64,000 bases of DNA, taken from the NCBI GenBank assembly GCA_964478165.1, contig CAYZGU010000044.1:170931-234930 (forward strand), written 5' to 3'. A model generated the notes under the pieces. The model was given only the letters and a program-made list of their open reading frames with translations, made no database searches and was not told the origin of the DNA. This document shows positions 38,700-47,770 of the stretch, piece by piece (position 1 is the first letter of the stretch; every line of letters starts with the position of its first letter). The position numbers and the translations under genes are program-made. Source of the DNA: CAYZGU01 sp964478165. Its GTDB lineage: Bacteria > Poribacteria > WGA-4E > JAJDTR01.

Positions 38700-40328
38700 A
38701 TGGCATTTCCATCATATGGTATAACACATCGTCCGACAGTGACAGGTACGCGAGGCATGGTTGCGAGCGCTCATCCGCTTGCAAGTATGGCCGGCGGGCG
38801 TATACTGCTTCAGGGTGGCAACGCGTTTGATGCGGCTATTGCCGTGGCATCAGCACTTAATGTGGTTGAACCTTACATGTCCGGCATGGCTGGAAATGGG
38901 TATATGATCATTTATAGTGCAAGAGAGAAATCGATTCGCGTGCTTGACTACATGGGTAGAAGTCCCTACGGCGCAACCCTTGATGCGTACCCAACGCCAG
39001 AAATAAATCAAGTTGGTATTCGATCGGGGATGGTACCTGGGGCATGTGGCGGCTGGTTGGCACTTCTAGAGCGATACGGTAGCATGAATCTTGCGGACAT
39101 CTTTACTCCGGCCATTGAACTTGCTGAAAATGGATACGCCGTCACTGTGAAGAATGCTTATTTCATGGAGACTGCAACGCACCGTTTTTCGCCGACAGGT
39201 GCTAAAGTGCTAATGGCTCGGGGGCGCACGCCAGGACCGGGTGAAATTCTTGTGCAGCCAGACTTAGCGAGAACCTTCCGACGCGTGATTGAAGGAGGGG
39301 CAGAGGTTTTCTATCATGGAGAGATTGCACGCGAAATTTCCCGATTCTGTCAGGAGAACGGTGGATTGATATCGGAAAAAGATTTGGCCGATTTCCAGGT
39401 GGCATGGGAGGACCCCGTTTCGACATCTTATAAGGGGTACGATATCTATTGTCCAGCTCCGCCGGGTGCAGGATTCCAATATCTGGAAACACTGAACATT
39501 TTAGAGAAAGATTCACTGAGCGGATTGGGACACAATTCGGTTGACTATTTACATCTTCTCATCGAAGCAATGAAACTTGCCAGTGCAGATCGTGCGGCAT
39601 ATACCTGCTCACAGAATCCGCCCATTAGCGGTCTGCTTTCCAAGGGATACGCCGCCGTTCAGCGAGCACGCATTGGCGAACGTGCCGCGGTAAGTGGTGG
39701 TGAGCGTTACACAAAAGATAAGCTACTTGGCGAGATATTAGAGGGTGATGCCACCGAATGGATAAATGAATGTACCACGCACTTTGATGTTGTGGATGGC
39801 GAAGGGAATGCCATTGCTGTGACTCAGAGTCTCGGTTCCGGTTTTGGTTCTGGTGTGGTTCTCGGTGAGACGGGGATGTTTCTTAACAACTTCATGAACT
39901 GGTTCGATCTACTACCTGAAAGCCCAAACGTCATCGCACCGCACAAGCGGATTGAAATGTGTGTTTCACCCTGCCAAATTTGGAAGGGTGGTAGGCTTTT
40001 TGCTGTACTTGGAACGCCAGGAAGTCATGGCATTATGCAAACAACACCGCAGATGATTCTTAATTTGATTGAGCATGGTATGAATATCCAAGCGGCTATC
40101 GAAGCGCCTCGGGTCCGGCTTGGCCAGCCCGGTACAGAGGTCGGTGTAGAAAGCCGTGTTTCCGCTGAAATCAGGACTGAGCTCTCAGAACGTGGTCACG
40201 AAATTAGCGTGCTGCCCGACTGGTCACCTGGAGTTGGAGGTGGTCAGGGAATTGCGGTTGATGTGGAGGAAGGCTCACTGATGGGTGGTGCGGATCCGCG
40301 CCGCGATGGATATGCCATTGGAATCTAG
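38700..40328 (+). CDS. Gamma-glutamyltransferase family protein
   Basis: 542 residues, AGGAGG before the ATG. N-terminal domain has GMVASAHPLAS and GGNAFDAAIAVASALNVVEPYMSG. The autoprocessing site is T359-T-H-F, with T359 the expected nucleophile, followed by DGEGNAIAVTQSLGSGFGSG. A typical late GQGIAVD is present as GGQGIAVD. No signal peptide, unlike most periplasmic gamma-glutamyltranspeptidases, so it is probably cytoplasmic and may hydrolyse an intracellular gamma-glutamyl amide or act as an acylase. It is 11 bp from the amidohydrolase gene. Substrate unknown. Confidence 0.93.
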   Translation: MAFPSYGITHRPTVTGTRGMVASAHPLASMAGGRILLQGGNAFDAAIAVASALNVVEPYMSGMAGNGYMIIYSAREKSIRVLDYMGRSPYGATLDAYPTPEINQVGIRSGMVPGACGGWLALLERYGSMNLADIFTPAIELAENGYAVTVKNAYFMETATHRFSPTGAKVLMARGRTPGPGEILVQPDLARTFRRVIEGGAEVFYHGEIAREISRFCQENGGLISEKDLADFQVAWEDPVSTSYKGYDIYCPAPPGAGFQYLETLNILEKDSLSGLGHNSVDYLHLLIEAMKLASADRAAYTCSQNPPISGLLSKGYAAVQRARIGERAAVSGGERYTKDKLLGEILEGDATEWINECTTHFDVVDGEGNAIAVTQSLGSGFGSGVVLGETGMFLNNFMNWFDLLPESPNVIAPHKRIEMCVSPCQIWKGGRLFAVLGTPGSHGIMQTTPQMILNLIEHGMNIQAAIEAPRVRLGQPGTEVGVESRVSAEIRTELSERGHEISVLPDWSPGVGGGQGIAVDVEEGSLMGGADPRRDGYAIGI

Positions 40329-40339
40329 GGGAGCTACTT

Positions 40340-41182
40340 ATGATTGTTGATACGCACGTTCATGTGTGGGAAATCGATCCGCCCAAGTATCCAATCGGTC
40401 CGACCGCGCCTGCCTGGAGCTCCTACCCTGAAGAACCAGGAACTGCTGACGAACTTCTAGTTGAAATGGAAGACCACGGTGTTGACAGGTGCGTGCTAGT
40501 TCAAACTAGCTGGTCCACATGGGATAACGGTTACATTGCAGATTCCGTGGCGCGTTTTCCAGATCGCTTCGTTGGGCATGGGCTGATTGATCCGCAGGAT
40601 CGGCAGAATGCCGAGCTCGTAAGGTATTGGATTCGCGACCGTGGATTGGTCGGAGTTCGATTTCACCCGCTCTATTACCCCAACCAAAAGATTCTGCTTA
40701 CGCTTCAAAATCGTCCAATGTGGGAGGAACTTTCTGCCCTCAACGCAGTGGTTCAGTTCCATTTTGATGCCGCCGATGCAGATCAGATTGAATCTATTGC
40801 CAAACAATACCCGCAGTTGAAGCTGATTCTCGATCACATGGGTTATCCAAGAGTGTCCGAAGGCCTGCTTCCCTTCCAATCTGTTCTAGACCTGGCGAAG
40901 TACGACAACGTATACGTGAAGATATCAGATATCTGTGGGCGTTCCAACAAAGCGTTTCCGTTTGAGGATGTACATCCGTTTGTAAAGAAGTTGTTAGATA
41001 TTTTTGGTGCGGAAAGATGCATTTGGGGAACGGGATATCCTGGCAATCATCGAAGTAAGCATAATTGGCTCCCACTGAGCGAAGAGCTTAGGTTAATTTG
41101 TGAGGGGCTACCGTTTCTGAACGACATTGACCGAGATCTGCTATTGGGACGCACGGCGGCAGGTATCTGGGGATTTTCATGA
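40340..41182 (+). CDS. Amidohydrolase of the PF04909 group, last Asp altered
   Basis: 280 residues; GGGGAG ribosome site. TIM-barrel amidohydrolase with the first metal motif DTHVHVWE (residues 4-11), FHFD mid-chain and LILDHMG. In this group the last metal ligand lies in a GSDYP-type motif; here it reads WGTGYPG, so the Asp is replaced by Gly. Either another residue serves or activity is changed. It closes the plus-strand metabolic run. Members act on lactones, 2-pyrone acids and related compounds; the substrate is not assignable. Confidence 0.88.
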   Translation: MIVDTHVHVWEIDPPKYPIGPTAPAWSSYPEEPGTADELLVEMEDHGVDRCVLVQTSWSTWDNGYIADSVARFPDRFVGHGLIDPQDRQNAELVRYWIRDRGLVGVRFHPLYYPNQKILLTLQNRPMWEELSALNAVVQFHFDAADADQIESIAKQYPQLKLILDHMGYPRVSEGLLPFQSVLDLAKYDNVYVKISDICGRSNKAFPFEDVHPFVKKLLDIFGAERCIWGTGYPGNHRSKHNWLPLSEELRLICEGLPFLNDIDRDLLLGRTAAGIWGFS

Positions 41183-41206
41183 TTTGCGCGTTCTGAAATT
41201 CGAGGG

Positions 41207-41470
41207 GTGTGGAGTAGTGGTAGAGATTGTCAATCGCACCAACGGCAATGCAATGTGGTGGGGTTTGTCCTGCGTGCCGCACTCAAAAGAGACGCGAACG
41301 GATTACGCGAGGGGTTTAAAACGTTCCATCCGGGAGCAGAAGAGCAGATGGTATGCGTGGTATTCCTCTCGAAGTGGATTGATGAGCTACAGCAGCTAAA
41401 GCGTCCTGATGTTGCGAATCTATCGGTGGAAGCACAGATCTTTGCCACTAAAAAACTATCACCGTCTTGA
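41207..41470 (+). CDS. Possible small protein after the amidohydrolase
   Basis: An open frame continues directly after the amidohydrolase stop to 41470, with a GTG at 41207. Its last 60 residues (from DANGLREGFKTFHPG to IFATKKLSPS) have protein-like composition. There is no convincing ribosome site or known family. It may be a real 87-residue protein or the remnant of a C-terminal fragment. Confidence 0.25.
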   Translation: MWSSGRDCQSHQRQCNVVGFVLRAALKRDANGLREGFKTFHPGAEEQMVCVVFLSKWIDELQQLKRPDVANLSVEAQIFATKKLSPS

Positions 41471-41780
41471 TTTTCATGCCTTTCAAGATCGTTCTCGAGG
41501 ATTTTCTCAGCAAAAATCTAATCTTCTTTGGATTTGATTCTCGATTGTTTTCTGAGAGAGTTGAAACAGAGATTGGGCGGACCGTTTCCAATAGGGAATC
41601 GAGAGCGATGAGACAACAGTTAACGGAAATGCCCCCTAACTATGCTGTTCAGGTCTTTATTATCCATAGCTGAAGTGGGCAACAATTTGCCGTCAACGTG
41701 TAACAACGTTATTTTCGGTAGATATCCCTTAACATACATAGTCAGAGAGAAATTCAAGTGTGTCATAGCGGGGAATGTGG
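41471..41780. other. Intergenic region, no gene seen
   Basis: About 310 bp between the possible small frame and the stop of the converging PLP-enzyme gene. No terminator hairpin or gene was recognised. Confidence 0.4.
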
Positions 41781-42728
41781 TTAGTCTGTGGGCAAGCACT
41801 TTTGTAATTGGAGCTCGTCAAGATTCGAACCGGTTGCAATGGTTACAACAGTTTTATCGCGGTCAAATTGGGCATTTACCATGGCAGCTGCCAGGGAAGC
41901 TGCGCCTGCTGGTTCGATTAACAACCGTTCATGTTCAAAATAGGCTTGCATAGCACTGATGATTTCCGTGTCAGGCACAAGTATCATGTCATCAACACTG
42001 TAAGGCAAGGATTGGACGGACTCAGAAACAGGTACGCGGCATGCGAGTCCATCTGCAATCGTGTTGGCTTCGCCGGTCTTAACGATTCTTTTGTTGTGCC
42101 AAGATCGTTCCATTGCCGGTGCACCCTCAGCGCATACACCAATTACTTTCGTCATTGGCAATCTCGCCTTACACCATGAACCAATACCGTTGACAAGTGC
42201 TCCATTCCCGACGGGTACATATATTATGTCTATTGAGTCATTGTAACGACTAATTTCTAGCCCAATTGTTCCAGCGCCTTCTGAAACCTCTACTTCACGC
42301 CCATCTTCAAGAAAAGTAATTCCTTCTGATTCAGCAAATTTTATAGCTGCATCCTTTGCCGTATCAAAATCGTGTCCGTGTAGATGAACATGTGCACCGA
42401 GGTGTTCCATCGAAGTGATTTTGGATAGATTTGCACTCATTGGTGCGAAAATGTCAACTCTTGTATTTGATTTCCTTCCTATATAAGCGATTGCTTGACC
42501 AAAATTGCCAGACGATGCTGCCACTAAGCGTCTCGTTTCCTTTCTGCTCTCCATTAACCAACTCACGCCTCGTCCCTTGAAGCATCCAATGGGATTCAGC
42601 GTTTCAATCTTACAGACTAGATTCAACCGAAGAAATTCGCTTAGCCCTTCACTTTTATATTGAGGTGTATTAAGAAACACTTCATCTATGGATGTAAAAG
42701 CAAGCTCAATATTTTCAGGTGATATCAT
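41781..42728 (-). CDS. Threonine dehydratase-like PLP enzyme (fold type II)
   Basis: 315 residues. The PLP-binding Lys is K51 in GCFKGRG; the phosphate/substrate loop reads SSGNFGQ (about 75-81); the glycine loop is VPVGNGALVNG; the cofactor-pairing segment is TIATGSNLD. This is the serine/threonine dehydratase, diaminopropionate and racemase branch of tryptophan-synthase-beta-like enzymes. At 315 residues it lacks the ACT domain of biosynthetic IlvA, suggesting a catabolic dehydratase or racemase. It faces the plus-strand cluster and precedes no operon partner other than the PhyH gene 64 bp upstream. Confidence 0.88.
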   Translation of the reverse strand: MISPENIELAFTSIDEVFLNTPQYKSEGLSEFLRLNLVCKIETLNPIGCFKGRGVSWLMESRKETRRLVAASSGNFGQAIAYIGRKSNTRVDIFAPMSANLSKITSMEHLGAHVHLHGHDFDTAKDAAIKFAESEGITFLEDGREVEVSEGAGTIGLEISRYNDSIDIIYVPVGNGALVNGIGSWCKARLPMTKVIGVCAEGAPAMERSWHNKRIVKTGEANTIADGLACRVPVSESVQSLPYSVDDMILVPDTEIISAMQAYFEHERLLIEPAGAASLAAAMVNAQFDRDKTVVTIATGSNLDELQLQKCLPTD

Positions 42729-42792
42729 GTTCTAGAGTGCGATGACATTTCCGGTGTCCGAAGTACTGTCCGTATAAAAGAGAGCGCATAGA

Positions 42793-43629
42793 TCAAACTG
42801 TTGGACGCACTCGCTCCGCGTCTTTGAACAGAATCTTGCGAGTCGCGTTGGTAGCTTTTCTATGAAATGAAACCGCTGCCGGATCGAAATCCTTCATTGG
42901 GCGTGGAGTAATGGCAAAGTGACCGAAGTTATCCGTACCGCGGACAAGCGCTGCGCTGTCCCAATCGCCAACCATCTGTTTGGTAGATGTTGGCATGTAA
43001 TGCATTGAAATACCGATGCGCCGGTCCTTTGACTTGTTGGGGCCTGATGCGTGTGCCAATCGCACGTTGTGGAGCGAGATTTCACCGGGTTCGAGTGACA
43101 TGGTCACAGTCTCTGCGTCGTTAACCTGTGCAGAAATCTCTTGTCCACGGGTCAAAAGGTTATCTGTGTCATATTGGTCATTGTGAGGCAAGAGGTCGTC
43201 CTTATGACTGCCCGGTAGAACGCACATACACCCACTTTCATGTGTCGCTGATGAAAGTGCTAACCATACACTCACCAGTTTGTCGCTATCGAGTCCCCAA
43301 TAGCGCAAATCCTGGTGCCATGATACGAAGCTCTGACTCGCTGCTTCTTTTATCCAAAAAATGGTGTTCCAGCACAGAATGTCAGGACCGATGAGATCTT
43401 CCACTGCATTCAGAATCGTTGAATGCCTCATGAGGTCATCAACCCATTTGAACAACAGATGTGCCTTGCTCCGCTGTGCGCCTTCAAGCGCTTTGCCTTG
43501 TGTCGTTTCGAAATCTTCAAGTTGTTTCCGCTTGGCCGTAACTTGAGCGTCGTCGAGGATTCTCAGTGGGAAATAATAGCCTTCCTGTTCATATTGTGTA
43601 ATAGCATCTGCATTTAGTATTTTCGTCAT
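42793..43629 (-). CDS. Phytanoyl-CoA dioxygenase family protein
   Basis: 278 residues from the ATG at 43629 (a start at 43665 would add 12). The Fe(II)/2-oxoglutarate site is complete: HxD in SWHQDLRYWG, the distal His in VRLAHASGPN and the following Arg in RRIGISM. VLPGSHKDD is also typical. It should hydroxylate a small molecule using oxygen and 2-oxoglutarate. The real substrate of such bacterial PhyH proteins is usually unknown. The intact site contrasts with the PhyH-like protein at 36084. Confidence 0.92.
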   Translation of the reverse strand: MTKILNADAITQYEQEGYYFPLRILDDAQVTAKRKQLEDFETTQGKALEGAQRSKAHLLFKWVDDLMRHSTILNAVEDLIGPDILCWNTIFWIKEAASQSFVSWHQDLRYWGLDSDKLVSVWLALSSATHESGCMCVLPGSHKDDLLPHNDQYDTDNLLTRGQEISAQVNDAETVTMSLEPGEISLHNVRLAHASGPNKSKDRRIGISMHYMPTSTKQMVGDWDSAALVRGTDNFGHFAITPRPMKDFDPAAVSFHRKATNATRKILFKDAERVRPTV

Positions 43630-43802
43630 TGTGTGCGTTCTTTTTCTACCCCTGATGTTCAGCATGTATAACTGGATTCAGACTTTAGTAGAAAATCATC
43701 CCATTAATTAGAGACGAAGAGATCTAGTCTGATCTGAGTACGTATGATTGGGTGGCTCCTGTGTGCGACGGTTGGTTCTGTGTACAAAAAAAACCATAAT
43801 TC

Positions 43803-44249
43803 TCATGTTTTGCCTGCGTTGTTGCCGATGGTGAAGAGGATTATCGTGACTACGGAACCAACCACTGCAGCCCAATGGTAGTGGTTGAAGGTCTCTTTGA
43901 ATATCACTACTCCGACGATGATTGAAGTAGTGATAATGGAGAGTGCGGCATAGAGCATATAGTTTGATGTTCCGTAGTTGGTGTAGAGCAAGTTAAATCC
44001 TAGATAGGTGAGGAACAGTCCCAATCCACTTACGAGCGCCCACAACCAATTTCGTTTGATGACGCTAGCATAATTTGTGGGTCCCAATAAAGGTGCAAGA
44101 AATATGATGAGGCAAAAGCAGACCAATATCGATATTGCAAGAAACGAAAGCTTGTTTTGAAAAACTACGGCCTTCTTTTGACCCGCAGCAAACACAGCAT
44201 TTCCAAATGCTGCAATAAGTGCGAAACACAGAGGCCACAACGGTTTCAT
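43803..44249 (-). CDS. Small EamA/DMT-family membrane transporter
   Basis: 148 residues with four or five membrane helices; AAAGGAG upstream of the ATG. The last half (TNYGTSNYMLYAALSIITTSIIVGVVIFKE, given here only as its GTSNY and FKE landmarks) matches the EamA pattern in which a helix pair ends with a conserved Glu. The length is half that of ordinary EamA proteins, so it probably works as a dimer, like small multidrug exporters. Substrate unknown. Confidence 0.8.
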   Translation of the reverse strand: MKPLWPLCFALIAAFGNAVFAAGQKKAVVFQNKLSFLAISILVCFCLIIFLAPLLGPTNYASVIKRNWLWALVSGLGLFLTYLGFNLLYTNYGTSNYMLYAALSIITTSIIVGVVIFKETFNHYHWAAVVGSVVTIILFTIGNNAGKT

Positions 44250-44609
44250 TAGAGGATTGCTCCTTTCCTAAGTATCAATCACGATTGCAAGATTTCAGGA
44301 TGAAGGAGCTATCTGGGATCCGATGCTCCCTGAGAACTTGATGGTCGGGTAAATGCTTTCAGAGACACGGGACGACATAAGTTTGGATTGTATTTTGAGA
44401 ACAGAAGTTTATTGTGTGATGGAAAACGGAGAAAGACTCTAGTGACTGCCAAGCATGTGGCAGCATAGTGGCGATGAATATAGTTCATGGGTTTAATGGC
44501 TGCGCAGTCGATGGTACTAGAGAGTTTTACGCGATTGCGTAGTTGTTTTTACCACACGTGCCTGGGAGAGCAGAGCTTAGATAAAATGGCGTGAAAATTT
44601 GCGCTACGA
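44250..44609. other. Intergenic region, no gene seen
   Basis: 360 bp between the rhodanese stop and the EamA start, both on the minus strand. It should hold the end of the suf-locus transcript, but no clear hairpin with U-tract was found. Confidence 0.4.
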
Positions 44610-44954
44610 TTAGTAACGACCGAGGGTTGAGTCGATTTCGGTTGCCCATGAATCGATTCCCCCTGCCAGGCTCTTTACATTTCGGAAGCCATTCTTATGA
44701 AGAAAGGCAGCGGCATGTAAGCTCCGTGTGCCATGATGGCAGTATGTGACAATCTCGTTGGCTCGATCGAATTGATTAATCTTTTGGGGTAGGTCGTTAA
44801 GAGGAATCAAAATCGCGTCTTCGATGTGAACAAGCTCATATTCGCTGGGTTCTCGCACATCGATCAAAACCAACGGCTGGTTCTGATTTAACTTGTTCTC
44901 GAGTTCTTGAGGCGAGATCTCATGCTTCTCTGATTGAAATTCGGGGTAACTCAT
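44610..44954 (-). CDS. Rhodanese-like sulfurtransferase
   Basis: 114 residues, one rhodanese domain. The DVREPSEYELVHI segment and active-site C72 in TYCHHGTRS are intact, as is the final GGIDSW. The domain carries sulfur as a persulfide on the Cys. It overlaps the DUF971 gene by 4 nt and ends the iron-sulfur locus, so it may relay sulfur for cluster assembly. The active-site loop C-H-H-G-T-R is typical of GlpE-like single-domain proteins. Confidence 0.93.
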   Translation of the reverse strand: MSYPEFQSEKHEISPQELENKLNQNQPLVLIDVREPSEYELVHIEDAILIPLNDLPQKINQFDRANEIVTYCHHGTRSLHAAAFLHKNGFRNVKSLAGGIDSWATEIDSTLGRY

Positions 44955-45346
44955 TCTGACGTTAACACCTCATGTTTATCTAGAACTGTCATGCATTCTG
45001 GGCATGGGCACATGTTTTTAAGTGTTTCAAATGGGTAGATTCCGGTCGAATGTCCGTCATTCCATTTGAATTGAATTGCATAGCGACCAACGAGTTGAAT
45101 GTCAAATGGAAGAATGTTCTCGGGGATATCAATTAACGTGGAATCACCGTCTCCCTCCGGCGCAAACAGAGAGTGAACGTCACGGCCTCTATGCCGGACG
45201 ACTGAGCACTCGGCACAGGGACACATACGTCTGAGGTATGGAAAGGAATACTCACTCTTATGACCGTCCTGCCATAGGATTAGAAACCCGATATCGCCGA
45301 GACGCTTCAAGGTTTTTGGTTTGCTTTCCTGATGTGATGCGCGCAT
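44951..45346 (-). CDS. DUF971-domain protein
   Basis: 131 residues. The DUF971 fold (also the N-terminal domain of gamma-butyrobetaine hydroxylase) is recognised from LWQDGHKSEYSFPYLRRMCPC and, later, GRYAIQFKWNDGHSTGIYPFETLK. There are two Cys clusters, C42-P-C44-A-E-C47 and C113-P-C115-P-E-C118, so metal or cluster binding is likely. DUF971 proteins occur beside Mrp/ApbC and suf genes. Its tight packing between SufT-like and rhodanese genes supports a role in iron-sulfur biogenesis, but the exact job is unknown. Confidence 0.85.
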   Translation of the reverse strand: MRASHQESKPKTLKRLGDIGFLILWQDGHKSEYSFPYLRRMCPCAECSVVRHRGRDVHSLFAPEGDGDSTLIDIPENILPFDIQLVGRYAIQFKWNDGHSTGIYPFETLKNMCPCPECMTVLDKHEVLTSE

Positions 45347-45367
45347 TTGACCTTCGCTGTTCAGCTT

Positions 45368-45667
45368 TTAGAAAATCCCTAGCTCATCTCTCGCGTCATC
45401 TGTCATCATCTCTGGCGTCCAGGGTGGGGTCCAGACAACATCAACATTTACCTCGTCAATTCCTTCTAATTCTTGAGTGGCATGCTGTGTCCCATTAACG
45501 AGCTGCGCGCCAGCAGGACAGCCCGGGCTTGTTAATGTCATGCTAATGTCCACCGATGCATCGTTTATATCGACGCCGTAGATTAATCCCATGTCAACGA
45601 TGTTAATTCCTACTTCTGGATCTATAATTTGTTTCAAATTCTCTAATACGGTTTCTTCGGTTATCAT
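45368..45667 (-). CDS. SufT/MIP18-family (DUF59) iron-sulfur assembly protein
   Basis: 99 residues from the ATG at 45667, which has GAAGGAGG well placed; an upstream in-frame start lacks one. DUF59 motifs: IIDPEVGINIVDMGLIYGV, MTLTSPGCPAG with the conserved Cys, and WTPPWTPEMMTDDAR. SufT helps mature iron-sulfur proteins. It sits between the Rieske and DUF971 genes. Confidence 0.93.
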   Translation of the reverse strand: MITEETVLENLKQIIDPEVGINIVDMGLIYGVDINDASVDISMTLTSPGCPAGAQLVNGTQHATQELEGIDEVNVDVVWTPPWTPEMMTDDARDELGIF

Positions 45668-45729
45668 CGCAGATTTCCTCCTTCTCACGCCAACTACCTG
45701 GTTTTGAAGTCTGTGACTATAGAACACTC

Positions 45730-46041
45730 TCAGTCAATGCTCACCAGTATGTTGTTGCCCTCAATCTTGACTTCGAAACAGTCAATCGGCTCTACGGCGG
45801 GCATACAAAGAGGTTGGCCAGTGCGGACGTTGAAACGTGCGCCGTGCCGAGGGCACACGATTTCGTCACGTTCTAAGGTGCCCTCGAGCAGCGGACCACC
45901 ATCATGCGTACAAACATCTTCGATGGCGTAAAAGTCACCATCGACATTAAAGATGGCTACGGGGACAAAGTCTACCTCTACAAGCTTTTTTCCACCAGGA
46001 GGTATTTCACTTACTTTAGCCACTTTAAAGAACTCAGCCAC
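45730..46041 (-). CDS. Rieske-type non-haem ferredoxin
   Basis: 103 residues. The [2Fe-2S] ligands C44-T-H46 and C63-P-R-H66 are present in the usual spacing, with GGPLLEG and GARFNVRTG. A small soluble electron carrier of the NirD/dioxygenase-ferredoxin type. It is flanked by SufT-like and scaffold genes, 3 bp from the latter, so it may supply electrons to cluster assembly; this is inferred from position. Confidence 0.95.
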   Translation of the reverse strand: MAEFFKVAKVSEIPPGGKKLVEVDFVPVAIFNVDGDFYAIEDVCTHDGGPLLEGTLERDEIVCPRHGARFNVRTGQPLCMPAVEPIDCFEVKIEGNNILVSID

Positions 46042-46044
46042 AAT

Positions 46045-46434
46045 CTATCCCTCCTCTTCTCCCGGCCAGCCTTTAATTCCGTATGCGCCTGCTTTTAAAA
46101 CCTTAAGGGCTAGTAGTCCACACTTTAAGCGTACTGGACCGAGCGGAATTCCAAGCATCTCCAAGATGTCGTCTTTGGTAAATCTTTTTATTTCTTCAAG
46201 CGTTCGTCCTTTTACCTCCTCGGTTAACATGGATGCAGCAGCTTGGCTGATGGTACAACCATGACCAGAAAATCGTACATCTTTTATGAATCCATCTTCA
46301 ACTTCAAGATCCACTCGAATTCTATCCCCGCATAAGGGATTATCTTCCTCATAAGAGATGTCCGGATTCTCGAGTGTTCCATAATTACTCGGATTTTCGT
46401 AATGATCCAGAATGTCTTCTTCGTAGACGTTCAT
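46045..46434 (-). CDS. U-type iron-sulfur scaffold (SufU/IscU-like)
   Basis: 129 residues. Three Cys match the scaffold ligands: C35 in PLCGDR, C60 in GHGCTIS and C105 in RLKCGLL. The 45-residue gap between C60 and C105 is close to IscU and lacks the insertion of about 20 residues typical of Firmicute SufU, while the residue before C105 is Lys, not the His of IscU. It is therefore an intermediate type. It overlaps sufS by 4 nt, so it is the direct partner of that desulfurase. Confidence 0.93.
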   Translation of the reverse strand: MNVYEEDILDHYENPSNYGTLENPDISYEEDNPLCGDRIRVDLEVEDGFIKDVRFSGHGCTISQAAASMLTEEVKGRTLEEIKRFTKDDILEMLGIPLGPVRLKCGLLALKVLKAGAYGIKGWPGEEEG

Positions 46435-47681
46435 CGTTTTCTCCGTGCCAATAGGCTCTGGGATTTTAAAAGCCCTTCGTAGAGCCTATCAACATCTTCC
46501 ATTGTATTGTAGAGATAGAAACTCGCGCGTGCTGTTGCAATAACGCCATATTCTTCCATCAGTGGTTGAGCGCAATGGTGTCCGGCACGAATGGCGACGT
46601 CTTCTGTGTCTAGGACACCTGCTACATCGTGTGGGTGAATGCCTTCTATATTAAATGTGATGACTCCTACTTTTTCTTGAGGTGTGGGTCCATAGGTAGT
46701 AATGCCATCAATCTTACTCAATCTCTGATGGGCGTACTCAACTATTTGTTGTTCATGGGTCTTAATCTGGTCGAAACCAATTCTGGAAAGATAATCTACC
46801 GAACGACCAAGACCGATAGCTTCTGCGATGCTCGGTGTACCTGCTTCGAATTTTGCAGGAACCTCCGCATAGGTCGAGTGTTCTCGCTGGACGGTGCGAA
46901 TCATTGAGCCGCCTCCCAGAAAGGGTGGCATTTCCTCGAGGAGGTCTTGTTTTCCGTAAAGGACACCGATACCTGTGGGACCGCACATTTTGTGTCCTGA
47001 GAATGCGATGAAATCACAATCAAGATCTTGAACATCGACGGATAGATGCGGCACACTCTGAGCGCCGTCAATCAATACTTTTGCACCAACCGCGTGGGCT
47101 GCATCAGTAATCTGATGAATTGGATTAATGGTACCGAGTACGTTGGACACATGTGTCATTGCTACCAATTTTGTTCGTGTGGTCAATAGCCTTTCTAGCA
47201 CCTCGAGGTGAAGAGCTCCTTCATCGGTTATCTCGATGAACTGAAGTTTCGCTCCACTTCGCTGTGCAAGATGCTGCCAAGGTAAGAGGTTACTGTGGTG
47301 TTCCATGACAGTCACGAGAATTTCATCACCGTGATGGATATTTGTGCTTCCCCAACTATACGCGACAAGATTTATTGATTCGGTTGTGTTACGTGTGAAA
47401 ATAATCTGGCTTGCACGACGTGCGTTGATGAAGCGGGCGATCTTCTCTCGAGCTTCTTCGAACTGTGCGGTCGCTTTCTCGGACATGCGGTAAATACCAC
47501 GATGGGTGTTCGATCTGTAGTCCCGATAGTAGTCATCCATCGCTTCAATTACACAGAACGGTGTCTGAGAAGATGCGGCGCTATCCAGATAGGCCACAGG
47601 AGAGCCACTTGCAAAAACCGGAAAATCTTTGCGGATGCTCTCTACGTCAAGCGGACATAATTTGTCTTGTTCTGGGTACAT
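46431..47681 (-). CDS. sufS: SufS-type cysteine desulfurase
   Basis: 416 residues, group II desulfurase. Landmarks: VMEHHSNLLPW, IDGAQSVPHL, PLP-Lys in FSGHKMCGPTG, and the catalytic Cys in RAGHHCAQP in the short-loop context of SufS. It makes persulfide from cysteine for the adjacent scaffold. The gene lies 89 bp after the glutaredoxin and overlaps the scaffold gene. Confidence 0.97.
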   Translation of the reverse strand: MYPEQDKLCPLDVESIRKDFPVFASGSPVAYLDSAASSQTPFCVIEAMDDYYRDYRSNTHRGIYRMSEKATAQFEEAREKIARFINARRASQIIFTRNTTESINLVAYSWGSTNIHHGDEILVTVMEHHSNLLPWQHLAQRSGAKLQFIEITDEGALHLEVLERLLTTRTKLVAMTHVSNVLGTINPIHQITDAAHAVGAKVLIDGAQSVPHLSVDVQDLDCDFIAFSGHKMCGPTGIGVLYGKQDLLEEMPPFLGGGSMIRTVQREHSTYAEVPAKFEAGTPSIAEAIGLGRSVDYLSRIGFDQIKTHEQQIVEYAHQRLSKIDGITTYGPTPQEKVGVITFNIEGIHPHDVAGVLDTEDVAIRAGHHCAQPLMEEYGVIATARASFYLYNTMEDVDRLYEGLLKSQSLLARRKR

Positions 47682-47770
47682 GGGCAGTTTGACGGTTCAA
47701 CAGTGAGGCACCGAATCTTGCATAGATACTTCGGTGCCTGTAGAATTCGCAAATGACTGATGTATTTAAG

